A stretch of DNA of 59,847 bases from Thermococcus sp. (GCF_026988555.1 NZ_JALSLB010000030.1:1-59847); one strand, 5' to 3'; numbered from the stretch's first letter, positions 1 to 10,742 are shown. The notes: generated from the letters alone by a model not told the origin. Numbers and translations are program-made.

Positions 1-191
1 GCCCTGACCCTGACGACCTTTCTCTCCTTGATGTCGTAAGCGAGAAGTTCTACATCTTCAACCGGCAGTATCTCTGTGTCTTTGCTCCGTATGACCCTTT
101 CACGGTTCCTCTCGATGAGTGAATCAACCAGATCGCCTATCTTGACCTTCCCCCCGTCCGCCAGGAGGAGTTCGAAGTCGTGATGGTAGCT
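1..191 (-). other. N-terminal part of an intein in MCM (after EALEQQ)
   Basis: In normal archaeal MCM, EALEQQ is followed by Thr-Ile-Ser and the next helicase motif. Here it is followed by SYHHDFELLLADGG and then a sequence of block-A/B intein character, with Ser as the would-be splicing nucleophile. This matches the CDC21/MCM insertion site known from Pyrococcus. The other known site, in the P-loop, is empty here. The endonuclease and C-terminal splicing blocks lie outside the window, so activity cannot be judged. Confidence 0.85.
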
Positions 192-1430
192 CTGCTGCTC
201 TAGGGCCTCGTGTATGGCGCTTCTATCGCGGTCGCTCATCTTGTCGAACTCGTCGATCATGGCAAACCCTCCATCTGCCAGAACCAAAACGCCAGCCTCT
301 AGAACCCAGGACCCCGTTAATTCGTCCCTAACAGCCGCTGCGGTGAGGCCGGCGGCGCTTGAGCTCTTCCCACTCGTGTAGATTGCCCTTGGTGCCAGGT
401 TGGCAACGTAGCGGAGAATTTGGCTCTTCGCCACTCCGGGGTCCCCAACCAACAAAACGTGGCTCTCCCCTCTGAGCTTGGTTCCATCGGGCAGGGTGCG
501 TTGAACCCCCCCAAAGAGTGCGAGCGCTATACCTTTCTTGACGTTCTTCATTCCCCATATGGCGGGGGCTATCGAGTCCACTATGGCGTCAACGACGTCC
601 TTTCTTCTGGCCAGTTCCCTTATCTTCTGCTCGTCTTCGGGGGATATCTCAAGCTCCTCTATCTCCTTGCTGAGCTGTTCGATGTGGTTAACCTCAAGAA
701 CCTTCTTGAAAACCGGCCGTTTGTCCTTCTGTTCAAGTATCACACGGAGTATTCCTGTAACGAGGATCCTGTCGCCGGGCAGAGCCGTGTCAACGAGGTC
801 ATCCAGCAGGATCGCATCAATGAATCGGGGCATCTGACCACCCTTGAGGCTCTCCGGCCGGTCCTGGAGACGAAAGCTTTGGAAGTTTATAAAGCGGCTC
901 TTCTCAACGTCTAAGTTGATGTTCCTGCTTCCACAGGCGTCGCACTTGGCCGGTTTCACGAGGTTGTCGTAGGGCCTCTGAAGGCGGACCATCTCGTTGC
1001 CACAGTCCTTGCACACGAACACCGCTTTCTCCACGAATGGTTTAACCTCGCTCACGCGCGTGATTATGCCCTCAACTTGGATCAGTCTGTTTATGTGCTC
1101 GCTTCCCAGTTCCTTCACGAGGAGGCTGTGGGGTAGGTTGTAGAAGCGGGCGTGGACCTTGAACTCCTCCCCCTTGAGCAACGGCGGCTCACGGAGAACT
1201 ATCTGTACTGCATCCTCCGCTGCCAGTATGGCCTCTTCTGGATTGACAAGGAGCTCATCCGCCAGCTCTGGGTCGTAGGAGTTCAAATGGGACCAGTCTA
1301 TGGGGAGGGAGCGCCTGGGGATTACTGTTAGGAGGTCTTTGAGTTTGTTGAGATAAACGGGGCTACCCTCATCATCGACGTACTCGCGAAGGAACCTCGC
1401 AAAACGTTCGATCATCTCTTCCCTATCCAT
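1..1430 (-). CDS. mcm: Replicative DNA helicase MCM, 5' part, interrupted by an intein
   Basis: Hexameric 3'-5' helicase of the archaeal replication fork; the gene runs off the left edge of the window. Seen in the reading frame: N-terminal domain with a C-x2-C ... C-x2-C zinc finger near residues 139-170, intact Walker A (GDPGVAKS, about residue 328), and Walker B with MIDEFD (about residue 391). After the conserved EALEQQ the extein stops being MCM-like and an intein-type sequence starts at Ser414 (position 191). The start lies in an ATGATGG overlap with the stop of GINS23; ATG at 1433 or 1430 are both possible, and 1430 is used. GINS23 is directly upstream, as in other Thermococcales. Identity is very secure; the end is not visible. 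Confidence 0.96.
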   Translation of the reverse strand, partial: MDREEMIERFARFLREYVDDEGSPVYLNKLKDLLTVIPRRSLPIDWSHLNSYDPELADELLVNPEEAILAAEDAVQIVLREPPLLKGEEFKVHARFYNLPHSLLVKELGSEHINRLIQVEGIITRVSEVKPFVEKAVFVCKDCGNEMVRLQRPYDNLVKPAKCDACGSRNINLDVEKSRFINFQSFRLQDRPESLKGGQMPRFIDAILLDDLVDTALPGDRILVTGILRVILEQKDKRPVFKKVLEVNHIEQLSKEIEELEISPEDEQKIRELARRKDVVDAIVDSIAPAIWGMKNVKKGIALALFGGVQRTLPDGTKLRGESHVLLVGDPGVAKSQILRYVANLAPRAIYTSGKSSSAAGLTAAAVRDELTGSWVLEAGVLVLADGGFAMIDEFDKMSDRDRSAIHEALEQQSYHHDFELLLADGGKVKIGDLVDSLIERNRERVIRSKDTEILPVEDVELLAYDIKERKVVRVR

Positions 1431-1924
1431 CATCCATCACCAAGCCACTCGTCTCTTACCTTTGACAGCTGAAGGTACACACGTCTTTCCTCCGGGGAAA
1501 GGCGGGACAGTATTTCCAGGCTGTTTGGCCGGAGCATAACCGAGTTCAGAATCTTCTTAAAACGGATCACCTTGAGATACTCCATCTTTTTCTTGAGGTT
1601 GGCCAGCTTTGTGAGCTTGACGTTGATGGTCTCTATGCCATCCCCTGCGTTCAGACGGACGTAGTTCTCGAGGTAGTATATGTAAAACGCGGCTCTCTCA
1701 TACAGTCCTGAGGGGAGGGGGGTAAGGGGCTCGCTGTTTCTCTCCTCGGCTATCATCCTGTCTATCTCCCCTATCACCTTGTCCGCCTCGTCAACGACTT
1801 CAACCACTCCGTTCTCCCACAGCTCCTTCGCCTTCCAGTCCTCGATAAGCACGATGTCTCCGACGCTCCAATCGCCGAAGGGCCTCAGTATCTTCACGGC
1901 TATGAGTGCTCTCCCTGTGAACAT
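1430..1924 (-). CDS. gins23: DNA replication factor GINS, GINS23-type subunit
   Basis: 164 residues, the usual size of archaeal GINS23 (Gins51-partner subunit). It is part of the CMG-like complex that stimulates MCM. The N-terminal beta-rich part (about 1-50) and the following helical part with LPSGLYERAAFYIYYLENYV are typical of the family. It sits immediately upstream of mcm with overlapping stop and start (TGA inside ATGATGG), so the two are co-transcribed and probably translationally coupled. A GGTGG ribosome binding site lies just before the ATG. Assignment rests on family resemblance plus the conserved gins23-mcm order. Confidence 0.85.
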   Translation of the reverse strand: MFTGRALIAVKILRPFGDWSVGDIVLIEDWKAKELWENGVVEVVDEADKVIGEIDRMIAEERNSEPLTPLPSGLYERAAFYIYYLENYVRLNAGDGIETINVKLTKLANLKKKMEYLKVIRFKKILNSVMLRPNSLEILSRLSPEERRVYLQLSKVRDEWLGDG

Positions 1925-2039
1925 GCCACCACCCTCTCGAATAACTCACTCGGCTTATGGACTTAAAGACCTTTGGGCACCCGGATGCTGGATGGGTTAA
2001 GCCTATAAGCCCTTGCGCCCCATCCAGTGTGGTGGGAAC

Positions 2040-2552
2040 ATGAGGATAGGGATAATGAGCGATACCCATGATAACCTCCCCGCGATAAGGAAAGCGGTTG
2101 AGTTCCTGAACTCAAGGAACGTGGATCTGGTCATCCATGCGGGGGATTACGTCGCCCCCTTCGTTGCAAACGAACTCAGGAACCTAAACGCCCCGCTCAA
2201 AGGGGTGTTCGGCAACAACGACGGCGAGAGAAAGGGACTTTACGAGGCCCTCGGTATCTACGATGAGATCCTTGAGGTGGAGGCCGATGGGATGAGGATA
2301 GCCGTAACGCACGGAACTGACGAGCGTATAGTTAGGGCCCTCGCACGGAGTAGGCTCTACGATGTGGTGGTCGTGGGACACACGCACCGCTATGAGATAA
2401 GGGAGGAGGGCAGGACGATACTCATCAACCCTGGAGAGGTGTGCGGTTACGTGACGGGCGTCAAGAGCGTTGCACTCCTGGACAGCAGGCGGAGGGAGGT
2501 TCAGATATTCAACATCGATACTGGGGAGCTCCTTGGGGCCATGAGTCTCTAA
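2040..2552 (+). CDS. YfcE/MJ0936-type metallophosphoesterase
   Basis: 170-residue calcineurin-like phosphodiesterase with the full metal-binding set: D8-x-H10, G35-D36, GNN(D) with N60, H91 in THG, and GHTH with H114/H116. Family members hydrolyse phosphodiesters with Mn2+ or Ni2+; the physiological substrate is unknown. The ATG at 2040 is preferred to an earlier in-frame ATG because GGTGGG sits just ahead of it and the protein then begins with the conserved MRIGIMSDTHDN. It is transcribed away from gins23, so the space between 1925 and 2039 holds both promoters. Confidence 0.9.
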   Translation: MRIGIMSDTHDNLPAIRKAVEFLNSRNVDLVIHAGDYVAPFVANELRNLNAPLKGVFGNNDGERKGLYEALGIYDEILEVEADGMRIAVTHGTDERIVRALARSRLYDVVVVGHTHRYEIREEGRTILINPGEVCGYVTGVKSVALLDSRRREVQIFNIDTGELLGAMSL

Positions 2553-2569
2553 AGAGCGCCTAGCGGGTC

Positions 2570-3418
2570 GTGGATGTCTCCAGGTTGAGGGCGGTGTGTA
2601 TGGAGGACGTGCTTGCGCCCCGAGAACGGCACGATGCGGTTGTTTTCATAGGTGTTGACAGAAGGGAAAACGTAGAGTTCATTAAAGTCTACGCCATGGA
2701 TGAGGTGCTGGCCGCCAAGACCCTTCAGGAATTCTTTGAAGCTAAGGGGATATTCCCTTCGGATTTCATCGTGGTTGAGAGAGGTTTTGAAAGTGTGGGG
2801 GACAAAGGAGCCATAACCACGCGGAGTGAGGGTGAACTCTCTGCGAAACTCTCCCGGCTGGGGCTGAAACTCCTTTCCAACGGCGTTCTCTTCACCTCGG
2901 GTGTTGAGGAGGTTTACTCAATGACCCTTGTCAGCCGGAGGCTCTTAGGGGAGTTCTCGGATGAATCCGGTCGTAGGTCGGGGGAAACCGCAAAATTGAA
3001 GCTTTTAGGGCTGGGTGAAAGCACTCTGGTTGAGAACCGCAGAGGCATTGACCTGGGTCCCTACCTTCACGGAAATGCCCTTCTGGTGAGGGAGCCTTCG
3101 GTTGAGAGGGCTGCAGAGCTCCTGGAATCCGGCAGACCGCTCGTCGTGGAGACGGCTGATGCCTCAAAATACTCCTCTCTGGAGTTCTCCGTTGTGATAA
3201 AGCTGTCCCCCCTATCCCCAAGGGAGTTTTCGGAGGAAGTTTCCCGGGAACTTGGATTTGAGGTGCCATACGAGATTTTCACGACTCTTCCCCCCGAGAA
3301 AAGAGGCGTTAGGAACGCCCGAACTGTGGCGAGGTTGGCTAGGAAACTCAGGGAAAAAACTGGAAAGGAGTGGGAGGAGGCTCTGGCTCTAGCCATTCGT
3401 CTCCATCTGGGCATTTAG
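2570..3418 (+). CDS. Uncharacterised protein with AAA-lid-like C-terminus
   Basis: 282 residues from a GTG start, 17 bases after the phosphoesterase stop, so probably in the same transcript. I do not recognise the family. No Walker A or B motif is present. Residues from about 190 to the end (RPLVVETADASKYSS, then a stretch ending EEALALAIRLHLGI) resemble the sensor-1 to helical-lid segment of AAA+ ATPases, which suggests a degenerate AAA+ fold; this is inference. No signal peptide or membrane segment. The 3' end overlaps the stop codon of the convergent gene by four bases. Confidence 0.7.
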   Translation: MDVSRLRAVCMEDVLAPRERHDAVVFIGVDRRENVEFIKVYAMDEVLAAKTLQEFFEAKGIFPSDFIVVERGFESVGDKGAITTRSEGELSAKLSRLGLKLLSNGVLFTSGVEEVYSMTLVSRRLLGEFSDESGRRSGETAKLKLLGLGESTLVENRRGIDLGPYLHGNALLVREPSVERAAELLESGRPLVVETADASKYSSLEFSVVIKLSPLSPREFSEEVSRELGFEVPYEIFTTLPPEKRGVRNARTVARLARKLREKTGKEWEEALALAIRLHLGI

Positions 3419-4035
3419 GATGATAACCCCTGGAAGTACCTCACAACCTCCTCGTGGAACCTTTCGTTGTGCTTTCCGAGTGACGCCAGCAGGAACTCCT
3501 CCAGCTCTCCGTTTTCGCGAACCAGATACGCCAGCAGAAGCGCGTTTTCGACGTTGAGATTCTTCAAAACGTTGGCGGTTGCTCTCATAAACGCGTTTTT
3601 CCTTTCGCTTTTATCTGCTTTACTTCCCTCGGTTTTTCTGTACGACTCCAGGATGGTCTCATACCCCTCCGATACCCTGGACACCCTCTTCCCATACTCC
3701 ACCCAGTCCACTGCCAGTCCCATCTCCACCTCTATGAAATCCCAGGGATTCTCCAGGACTTTTCGCGATTTTTCAGATAGTCTCAAGGGTGGAAACCTCT
3801 CCTTCCATTCCTCGATGTTTTCGATGTCCTCGGCGAGCCGTTCCTTCTCCTCCTCTGGAAGAGCCTCGTAGAGTCCGCGTGCGACCAGGTAACAGCGCGC
3901 CAGGAACTGAAACTCGGGAACCTGTAGGGTCTCGCTCACGACGAGTTTCTGTCCTCCCACCTTCACTGGAAGCTTCTCCAGGATTAGTCCGAGTGGATAG
4001 CTGAGGCTTTTAATACAGAACTCAATGGGATCCAT
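3415..4035 (-). CDS. Uncharacterised helical protein
   Basis: 206 residues, acidic, predicted mostly helical, no cysteine cluster, no membrane segment and no motif I can name. The ATG at 4035 is chosen because GAGGTGAGG precedes it at normal spacing; a start five codons upstream would place that Shine-Dalgarno inside the gene. It faces the rtcA gene across a short promoter region, and its stop overlaps that of the preceding plus-strand gene. Likely a Thermococcales-specific protein; function unknown. Confidence 0.75.
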   Translation of the reverse strand: MDPIEFCIKSLSYPLGLILEKLPVKVGGQKLVVSETLQVPEFQFLARCYLVARGLYEALPEEEKERLAEDIENIEEWKERFPPLRLSEKSRKVLENPWDFIEVEMGLAVDWVEYGKRVSRVSEGYETILESYRKTEGSKADKSERKNAFMRATANVLKNLNVENALLLAYLVRENGELEEFLLASLGKHNERFHEEVVRYFQGLSS

Positions 4036-4054
4036 GCCCTCACCTCCCATCTAG

Positions 4055-6008
<1,954 letters not shown>

Positions 6009-6012
<4 letters not shown>

Positions 6013-6692
6013 GATGTCCCCTCTTTCTGTATCACATCGTTAAGGGAGAACGAAAACCGCTCCTCTATGATGTCGACGTCGGGGGCCTTCAAGACCAGGA
6101 CGTTGATTTTGTCGAGTTCGGGCTCCGCGTCTATGACGGTGGTGGCTATTCTCTCGAGTTCTGGCAGTGGGTTGATGGGAAGCTTCTCCGCTACGTCAAT
6201 GTCCATAAAGTAGAACGCCTTCCGTTTGGTGTTGCCAAGGAAACCCTGGGCTCCCAGGATCATGATGTAAAAATCCCGCAGGTTGTTTATGAAGGCAAAG
6301 ATCCTCTCAAGTCCCAGAACCACGTTCACCGACTTACCGGCTTGGGAGAACACCCCCTCCGTGGCATGGCTGTATTTGGGTAGGTACACCGAGGGCTCTC
6401 CCTCAACGTTTATTCTGCTCGCAACCCGCCCGACCTTTTGAAGGCCACCGGTCTTTACCACGATAGCGTCGTCAAAGGCTCCGCTTACCCCAAATGCCTT
6501 CAGATGCTCGTTTATCACGTGGAGTATGTCCAGGTTATCATCCACTATGAACATGTAACCTCTCTCCTCGGCGTATCTCTTGAGGAGTAATGAAAGCAGA
6601 TCTGGTACGTAACTTGAGGATCGGTGCTCTATCAGGGCTATCTCACCGAATTTTACCCTGTCGAATAAGTTGAACATCTCTGCCACAGACAT
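6009..6692 (-). CDS. DUF257 family protein
   Basis: 227 residues. The N-terminal pattern (FNLFDRVKFGEIALIEHRSSS followed by a segment like LLSLLLKRYAEERGYMFIVDDNLDIL) matches the DUF257 family, known mainly from Pyrococcus and Thermococcus. The fold resembles RecA/KaiC-like proteins that lack the P-loop, and no P-loop is visible here; function is unknown. ATG at 6692 is preferred because TGGTGG lies upstream; a GTG at 6701 is the alternative. A TATA-like TATTTATTG (minus strand, about 6727-6735) fits its promoter. Confidence 0.85.
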
Positions 6693-6801
6693 GTGTACCA
6701 CCAGTTAATAACTAGGTGCTATTCAATAAATACGTTTCGTCATGGATGCCGTGCGCCGTTTGGCTGTGCCCGCTTCCTTTTGGTGGGGTAATTAACGGTA
6801 C

Positions 6802-8049
6802 TCAATGTCTGACAACGTGCACGGAGCAGGAGATGCACGGGTCGAAGGCCCTAACCGTCTCCTCAAGTCTCTGCACCACCTTCCTTTCATCGGCCTTGTC
6901 GTAGAGTTTCTTGGCCTCCCCCAGCAGGCTTGCCTCAATCATTGCGTGGTTCATGGCCGTTGGGGTGATTACGTTTGAGTACTCAACCTTTCCCCCACGG
7001 TCTATCCTGTAGTGATGTACGAGGACCCCCCGCGGTGCCTCCACGTATCCTATGCCCTCCCCTCCTCCGTTTACCTCTACCGGGACGTTCTCTCCCTTAA
7101 TCCCGCGATCCAGCAAGGTCCCAGTTATCTCACGCACCCGCTCCAGGCAGTAAACCAGCTCTATGGCCTGTGCCAGGTTGTTGTAGCTTACGTATCCCGT
7201 CTCAAGCTTTTCCCTGTACCGTTCAAAGAACCCTTTGGCTCCAGGTGTCAGCATGTCCGCTTTTAGGAGGAGCCTTGACAGTGCCCCGACCAGGAAAGGC
7301 TCTCCGTGGTGGAGACTCCGCTTTGCAAAACTGTAAACGAGCGAGCGCTCCTCTATCCCGTCAAAGTACTGGAACTCCTCCTCCCTCGAGATAAGGGAAT
7401 CTCCCTGTAGATACTCGCTGGTTGCAAGGAAATGGCTCGCCACACACCCGTAGGGTTTAACCCCTGCGAAGAGTTCTATGGCCCGTTTTGCGCTCTTGAG
7501 GAGGACGTCACTTTCCCTTCCTATTGCCTCCAGTTCCCCGGCATCGGGATACCTACCGAACCCGCCGGGTTTGATGTTTATGCCGTGTATCTCCCTGCCC
7601 CCGATGAGTTCCCTTATCCTGTTGCCGAACGCTTTAATGGTTATTCCTTCCCTGACTATCTCCCCGTGTTTGGACACCATCCTGATGGCATCTGAATAAC
7701 CGAAGAGGTCGGGAGCGACGAGGAGGTACAGGTGGAGGGCGTGGCTCTCCAGAAGTTCGCCGAGGAGCGCTAGCTCCCTGAGCAGGGATATTTCTTCTGG
7801 AACCTCAACCTCCAGGGCCCTCTCTATCGCCAGGACGGAGGCAACGCTGTGCGAAGAGTAGCATATCGCGCATATCCTCGCCTCAATGTCCGGGACATCG
7901 TAATAGTACCTCCCGCGCGTAAGGAGTTCAAAGAAGCGCGGTCCTTCGAGTATCTTAAGCCTTACTTCCTTAACCTCCCCATTTTCGATTACAACCTCCG
8001 CGGCCCCACTTCCTTCAACCCTGGTGAACTCCTTCAGTTTGATTATCAT
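6802..8049 (-). CDS. shyA: Sulfhydrogenase II, NiFe catalytic (alpha) subunit
   Basis: 415 residues, group 3b cytosolic [NiFe] hydrogenase large subunit, which makes or uses H2 with NAD(P)H. Both nickel-binding pairs are present: RICAIC (Cys60, Cys63) and DPCISC (Cys405, Cys408). After the last His comes the four-residue tail VVRH, comparable to the tetrapeptide that a maturation protease removes from sulfhydrogenase I. Last gene of the shyBCDA operon; its ATG overlaps the stop of shyD, with GAGGTGGGG before it. Subunit order and sequence match the P. furiosus SHII cluster rather than SHI. Confidence 0.95.
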   Translation of the reverse strand: MIIKLKEFTRVEGSGAAEVVIENGEVKEVRLKILEGPRFFELLTRGRYYYDVPDIEARICAICYSSHSVASVLAIERALEVEVPEEISLLRELALLGELLESHALHLYLLVAPDLFGYSDAIRMVSKHGEIVREGITIKAFGNRIRELIGGREIHGINIKPGGFGRYPDAGELEAIGRESDVLLKSAKRAIELFAGVKPYGCVASHFLATSEYLQGDSLISREEEFQYFDGIEERSLVYSFAKRSLHHGEPFLVGALSRLLLKADMLTPGAKGFFERYREKLETGYVSYNNLAQAIELVYCLERVREITGTLLDRGIKGENVPVEVNGGGEGIGYVEAPRGVLVHHYRIDRGGKVEYSNVITPTAMNHAMIEASLLGEAKKLYDKADERKVVQRLEETVRAFDPCISCSVHVVRH

Positions 8050-8783
8050 CGTCCCCACCTCGCGAAGGTTTTGAACTTCTTCCTGATGTACTCATCATTG
8101 TACCCCCTTTCCCGGAGGATGTCGTACTCGCTTGCGGGGTTTACGTCCCCCGGCAGAGGCCCTCTGCACCCTATGCAACCCAGATTGGAGCGTACGCAGG
8201 CCGCGTTGCAGCCCCCGAGTGTTATCGGTCCTAAACATGGGAGGCCCCTCTTTACCAGGACGCATTCGTACTCGTTTAGCTTGCACTCCACACAAACTGG
8301 ATAGTCCGGCCTCACGGGGTTGATGCCCTTTGCAACATCTATAAGTGCCTGATACAGCTCCTCCCTGTTATACGGGCAGCCGGGCATCGCGAGGTCCACG
8401 GCCACGTACTCCACAACGGCCCTTGAGTCCAGAGCTCTCATGGGGTTGCCGTCATAGCCGTAGACCTCTTTCAGCTTCTCTTTGAGGGTCTCACTGAGCC
8501 CCCCCTGCACCCCACCATGGGTTGCGCAGGTTCCGAGCGCTATAAGGTAGTCCGAGCGGTTTCTTGCCTCCCTTAAAAGTTCCAGATCCGAATGGGTTGA
8601 GACGCTTCCCGAGACCAGCCCTACATCGTAGTGAGGCTCCCCTCTGTTGCTCGAGGCCATGCGGAACTCCCCGAGTTCGTAGAGCTCAAGCAGGTCGAAG
8701 AGCCTCTCGTAAAGAAAGAGGATGTTCAAGGAGCAGCCCCCGCATCCCGTAAGTTCAAAAACGCCGAGTTTAAGTTTCTCCAT
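8046..8783 (-). CDS. shyD: Sulfhydrogenase II, NiFe small (delta) subunit
   Basis: 245 residues. Carries the iron-sulfur clusters that take electrons from the NiFe site. Cysteine motifs visible: CGGC near residue 14, GTCATHGG, PGCPYN, CVECKLNEYEC, GLPCLGP, GGCNAAC and CIGC, enough for three [4Fe-4S] clusters. The start lies in an ATGATGG overlap with the end of shyC (ATG at 8786 or 8783). Translation is probably coupled along the operon. Confidence 0.95.
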   Translation of the reverse strand: MEKLKLGVFELTGCGGCSLNILFLYERLFDLLELYELGEFRMASSNRGEPHYDVGLVSGSVSTHSDLELLREARNRSDYLIALGTCATHGGVQGGLSETLKEKLKEVYGYDGNPMRALDSRAVVEYVAVDLAMPGCPYNREELYQALIDVAKGINPVRPDYPVCVECKLNEYECVLVKRGLPCLGPITLGGCNAACVRSNLGCIGCRGPLPGDVNPASEYDILRERGYNDEYIRKKFKTFARWGR

Positions 8784-9658
8784 CATATCAACCCCCTCGT
8801 GGAGAGAGCGTCCCAGTACGTGAACACGGGCCCGTCCCTGCAGACGTACTTCATTGACGTGCTTGTCCCGACCACGCAGTGCCCGCACTTGCCCACACCG
8901 CAGCGCATCCTCCTCTCCAGCGTTATGTATATCCTTCCGGGAGAGAGTTTTCTGTTGAGAAGCTCCCTTATGACAAACCTGTACATGATAGGCGGGCCGC
9001 AGACCAGGGCATAGGTATCCTCCACGTCGAATTCTTCCCCCTTGAAGAGGTCCGTAACGACGCCCCTGCACACTTGAGTCGAGAAGCCCCTCTCAAGATA
9101 CACACAGGAGGGTGTTTCGACCTCGTAGGCCAGTTTGACAGTGCAGTTCATTGAGGGTCCATGTTTGAGAAGGTGGAGCACTTCATCACGGAAGAGTATG
9201 TCTTCGTAGCTTTTCGTGCCATAGAAGAGCCACATGTGCTTGTAATTCCCAGTGTCGATGGCGTACCAGAGGACGGAGCGTAGGGGGGCCATCCCGAGAC
9301 CTCCCGCGACGAGCACAAGGTTTGAACCCTCCATACCCCCCATGGGAAAGCCGTTGCCGTAGGGTCCCCTTATACCCACCACATCCCCCTCATTCATCCC
9401 GTGGATGAACTTCGTCACCCTTCCGACCCGGCGGATGCACAGCTGGAAGTAGCCCTTCCTCGTTGGCGGCGAACATAGGCTCACCGGGAACTCCCCAAAG
9501 CCCTTCAGGTTCACTATAACGAACTGGCCAGGTTTAAACTCAAAGTTACCCATCTCTCGGTCTGTGAATCGAAGCGTGTACAGTTTCTCCCTTGGGGTTA
9601 GTTCCTTGACCTCCAGTATCCTGGCGTTGTGGCTTCTGTACGGGTTTTCTCCCATCAT
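8783..9658 (-). CDS. shyC: Sulfhydrogenase II, FAD/NAD(P)H-binding (gamma) subunit
   Basis: 291 residues of the ferredoxin-NADP reductase fold: FAD domain with KPGQFVIV and GEFPVSLCSPP, nucleotide-binding GGLGMAPLRS, CGPPIMY, and a C-terminal [2Fe-2S] motif RCGVGKCGHC. It transfers electrons between NAD(P)H and the cluster-bearing subunits. The C-terminal part (ending GPVFTYWDALSTRGLI) closely resembles the P. furiosus SHII gamma subunit. Start overlaps the stop of shyB in ATGATGG. Confidence 0.95.
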   Translation of the reverse strand: MMGENPYRSHNARILEVKELTPREKLYTLRFTDREMGNFEFKPGQFVIVNLKGFGEFPVSLCSPPTRKGYFQLCIRRVGRVTKFIHGMNEGDVVGIRGPYGNGFPMGGMEGSNLVLVAGGLGMAPLRSVLWYAIDTGNYKHMWLFYGTKSYEDILFRDEVLHLLKHGPSMNCTVKLAYEVETPSCVYLERGFSTQVCRGVVTDLFKGEEFDVEDTYALVCGPPIMYRFVIRELLNRKLSPGRIYITLERRMRCGVGKCGHCVVGTSTSMKYVCRDGPVFTYWDALSTRGLI

Positions 9659-10671
9659 CTCAGTGACCCCCTTATCTCCTCGAGTACCCGGACGTGCTCT
9701 ATGCCTGCCGGGCAGAACTCATCGCACCTGCCGCACCCGACGCAGTTGAAGCCAGCCTCCGGATCAAAGTAGTTCTTGCAGTAGTACCTGTGTCTGAACC
9801 TGTCAAGTCGGGTCGGTCTGAAGTTATGACCACCGGCCACTAGCCCGTGACTCTCCATGAAACAGGAATCGTAGCGTCTCTCCCGAACTGCATCATAGGA
9901 GCTGGCCCAGCGGTCGCACACCTCATAGCACCTGCACGTCGGGCACACCAGTGTACAGTTTCCGCAGGCCAGGCACCTCTCCGCGTACTTACTCCAGAGG
10001 GGGTTGTCGTATGCCAAGTCAAGAATGTCTGCCAGGCCCTCCCTGTTGAGCTCCCGTTTGAAGGCCCTGGCCCTTTCCTCCTCAAAAGCCTTGAAGCTGG
10101 CGAGATCCTCCTCTGATACCTCGTCAAATAGTCCCTCGTTTATCCAGATTATCTCGTGTCCCCTGACGCTCCCGACCCTTACAAGCCATCCGTCGGGGAG
10201 TTCATGGAGGAAGAGATCGAAGCCGCTCATGGCGAAGTCGGTTCCGAGGCTCCTGCAGAAACAGTACTCGTCAGGGATGCAGCTCATACCTATGATGATG
10301 GACCGCTCTCGTCTGGCCTTGTAGTACGGATCGGCGGGCTCACTCAGGTATACCCTGTCGAGTATCTGGAGTCCGTGGATGTCACAGGAATGGAGACCGA
10401 ACAGGATTAAGGTCCTTTCCTCAACCTCCCCGATCCACTTGCCCCCCTTGGGCCTGAAGAGCTCCTCCTTCGGTTTTATAAAGAACTTCTTGGGGGGGAG
10501 CATTGTTCTGGTGTAGTTGAAATCGGCCTCTCTGGAATTCAATACCCTCTGGAACGAGTGTACTCTGCCTTTTTTAACCGGTGCGTACACATCGCCAAGC
10601 CCAGTGAGGTAATTAAAAAGGTCATCAAAGTTCTCCGAATGCAGTTTCACATACTTCAATGTCATCACCAT
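9655..10671 (-). CDS. shyB: Sulfhydrogenase II, iron-sulfur (beta) subunit
   Basis: 338 residues; first gene of the hydrogenase operon. Two C-terminal 4Fe-4S motifs are visible: CLACGNCTLVCPTCRC and CVGCGRCDEFCPAG. The N-terminal part is the FeS-linked domain shared with anaerobic sulfite reductase subunit A. It wires the gamma flavin subunit to the small subunit. ATG at 10671 is used; an ATG two codons later (10665) is equally possible. A SurR-type site lies about 55 bases upstream of the start. Confidence 0.93.
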   Translation of the reverse strand: MVMTLKYVKLHSENFDDLFNYLTGLGDVYAPVKKGRVHSFQRVLNSREADFNYTRTMLPPKKFFIKPKEELFRPKGGKWIGEVEERTLILFGLHSCDIHGLQILDRVYLSEPADPYYKARRERSIIIGMSCIPDEYCFCRSLGTDFAMSGFDLFLHELPDGWLVRVGSVRGHEIIWINEGLFDEVSEEDLASFKAFEEERARAFKRELNREGLADILDLAYDNPLWSKYAERCLACGNCTLVCPTCRCYEVCDRWASSYDAVRERRYDSCFMESHGLVAGGHNFRPTRLDRFRHRYYCKNYFDPEAGFNCVGCGRCDEFCPAGIEHVRVLEEIRGSLR

Positions 10672-10725
10672 TCCTTTAATGTACTCACATGGTTACTTGG
10701 CTTAAGGGAATTTAAGGATTCTCAG

Positions 10726-10742
10726 AACCTTTGGTTGAAAAC
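10726..10742 (-). promoter_or_regulatory. SurR binding site between shy and nfn operons
   Basis: Read on the minus strand this is GTT-TTC-AAC-CAAAG-GTT, an exact match to the GTTn3AACn5GTT consensus of the Thermococcales redox regulator SurR. It lies upstream of a TTAAATTC TATA-like element (about 10709-10718) for shyB and upstream of the TATA box of the divergent nfn operon, the position expected for activation of either. Confidence 0.82.
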
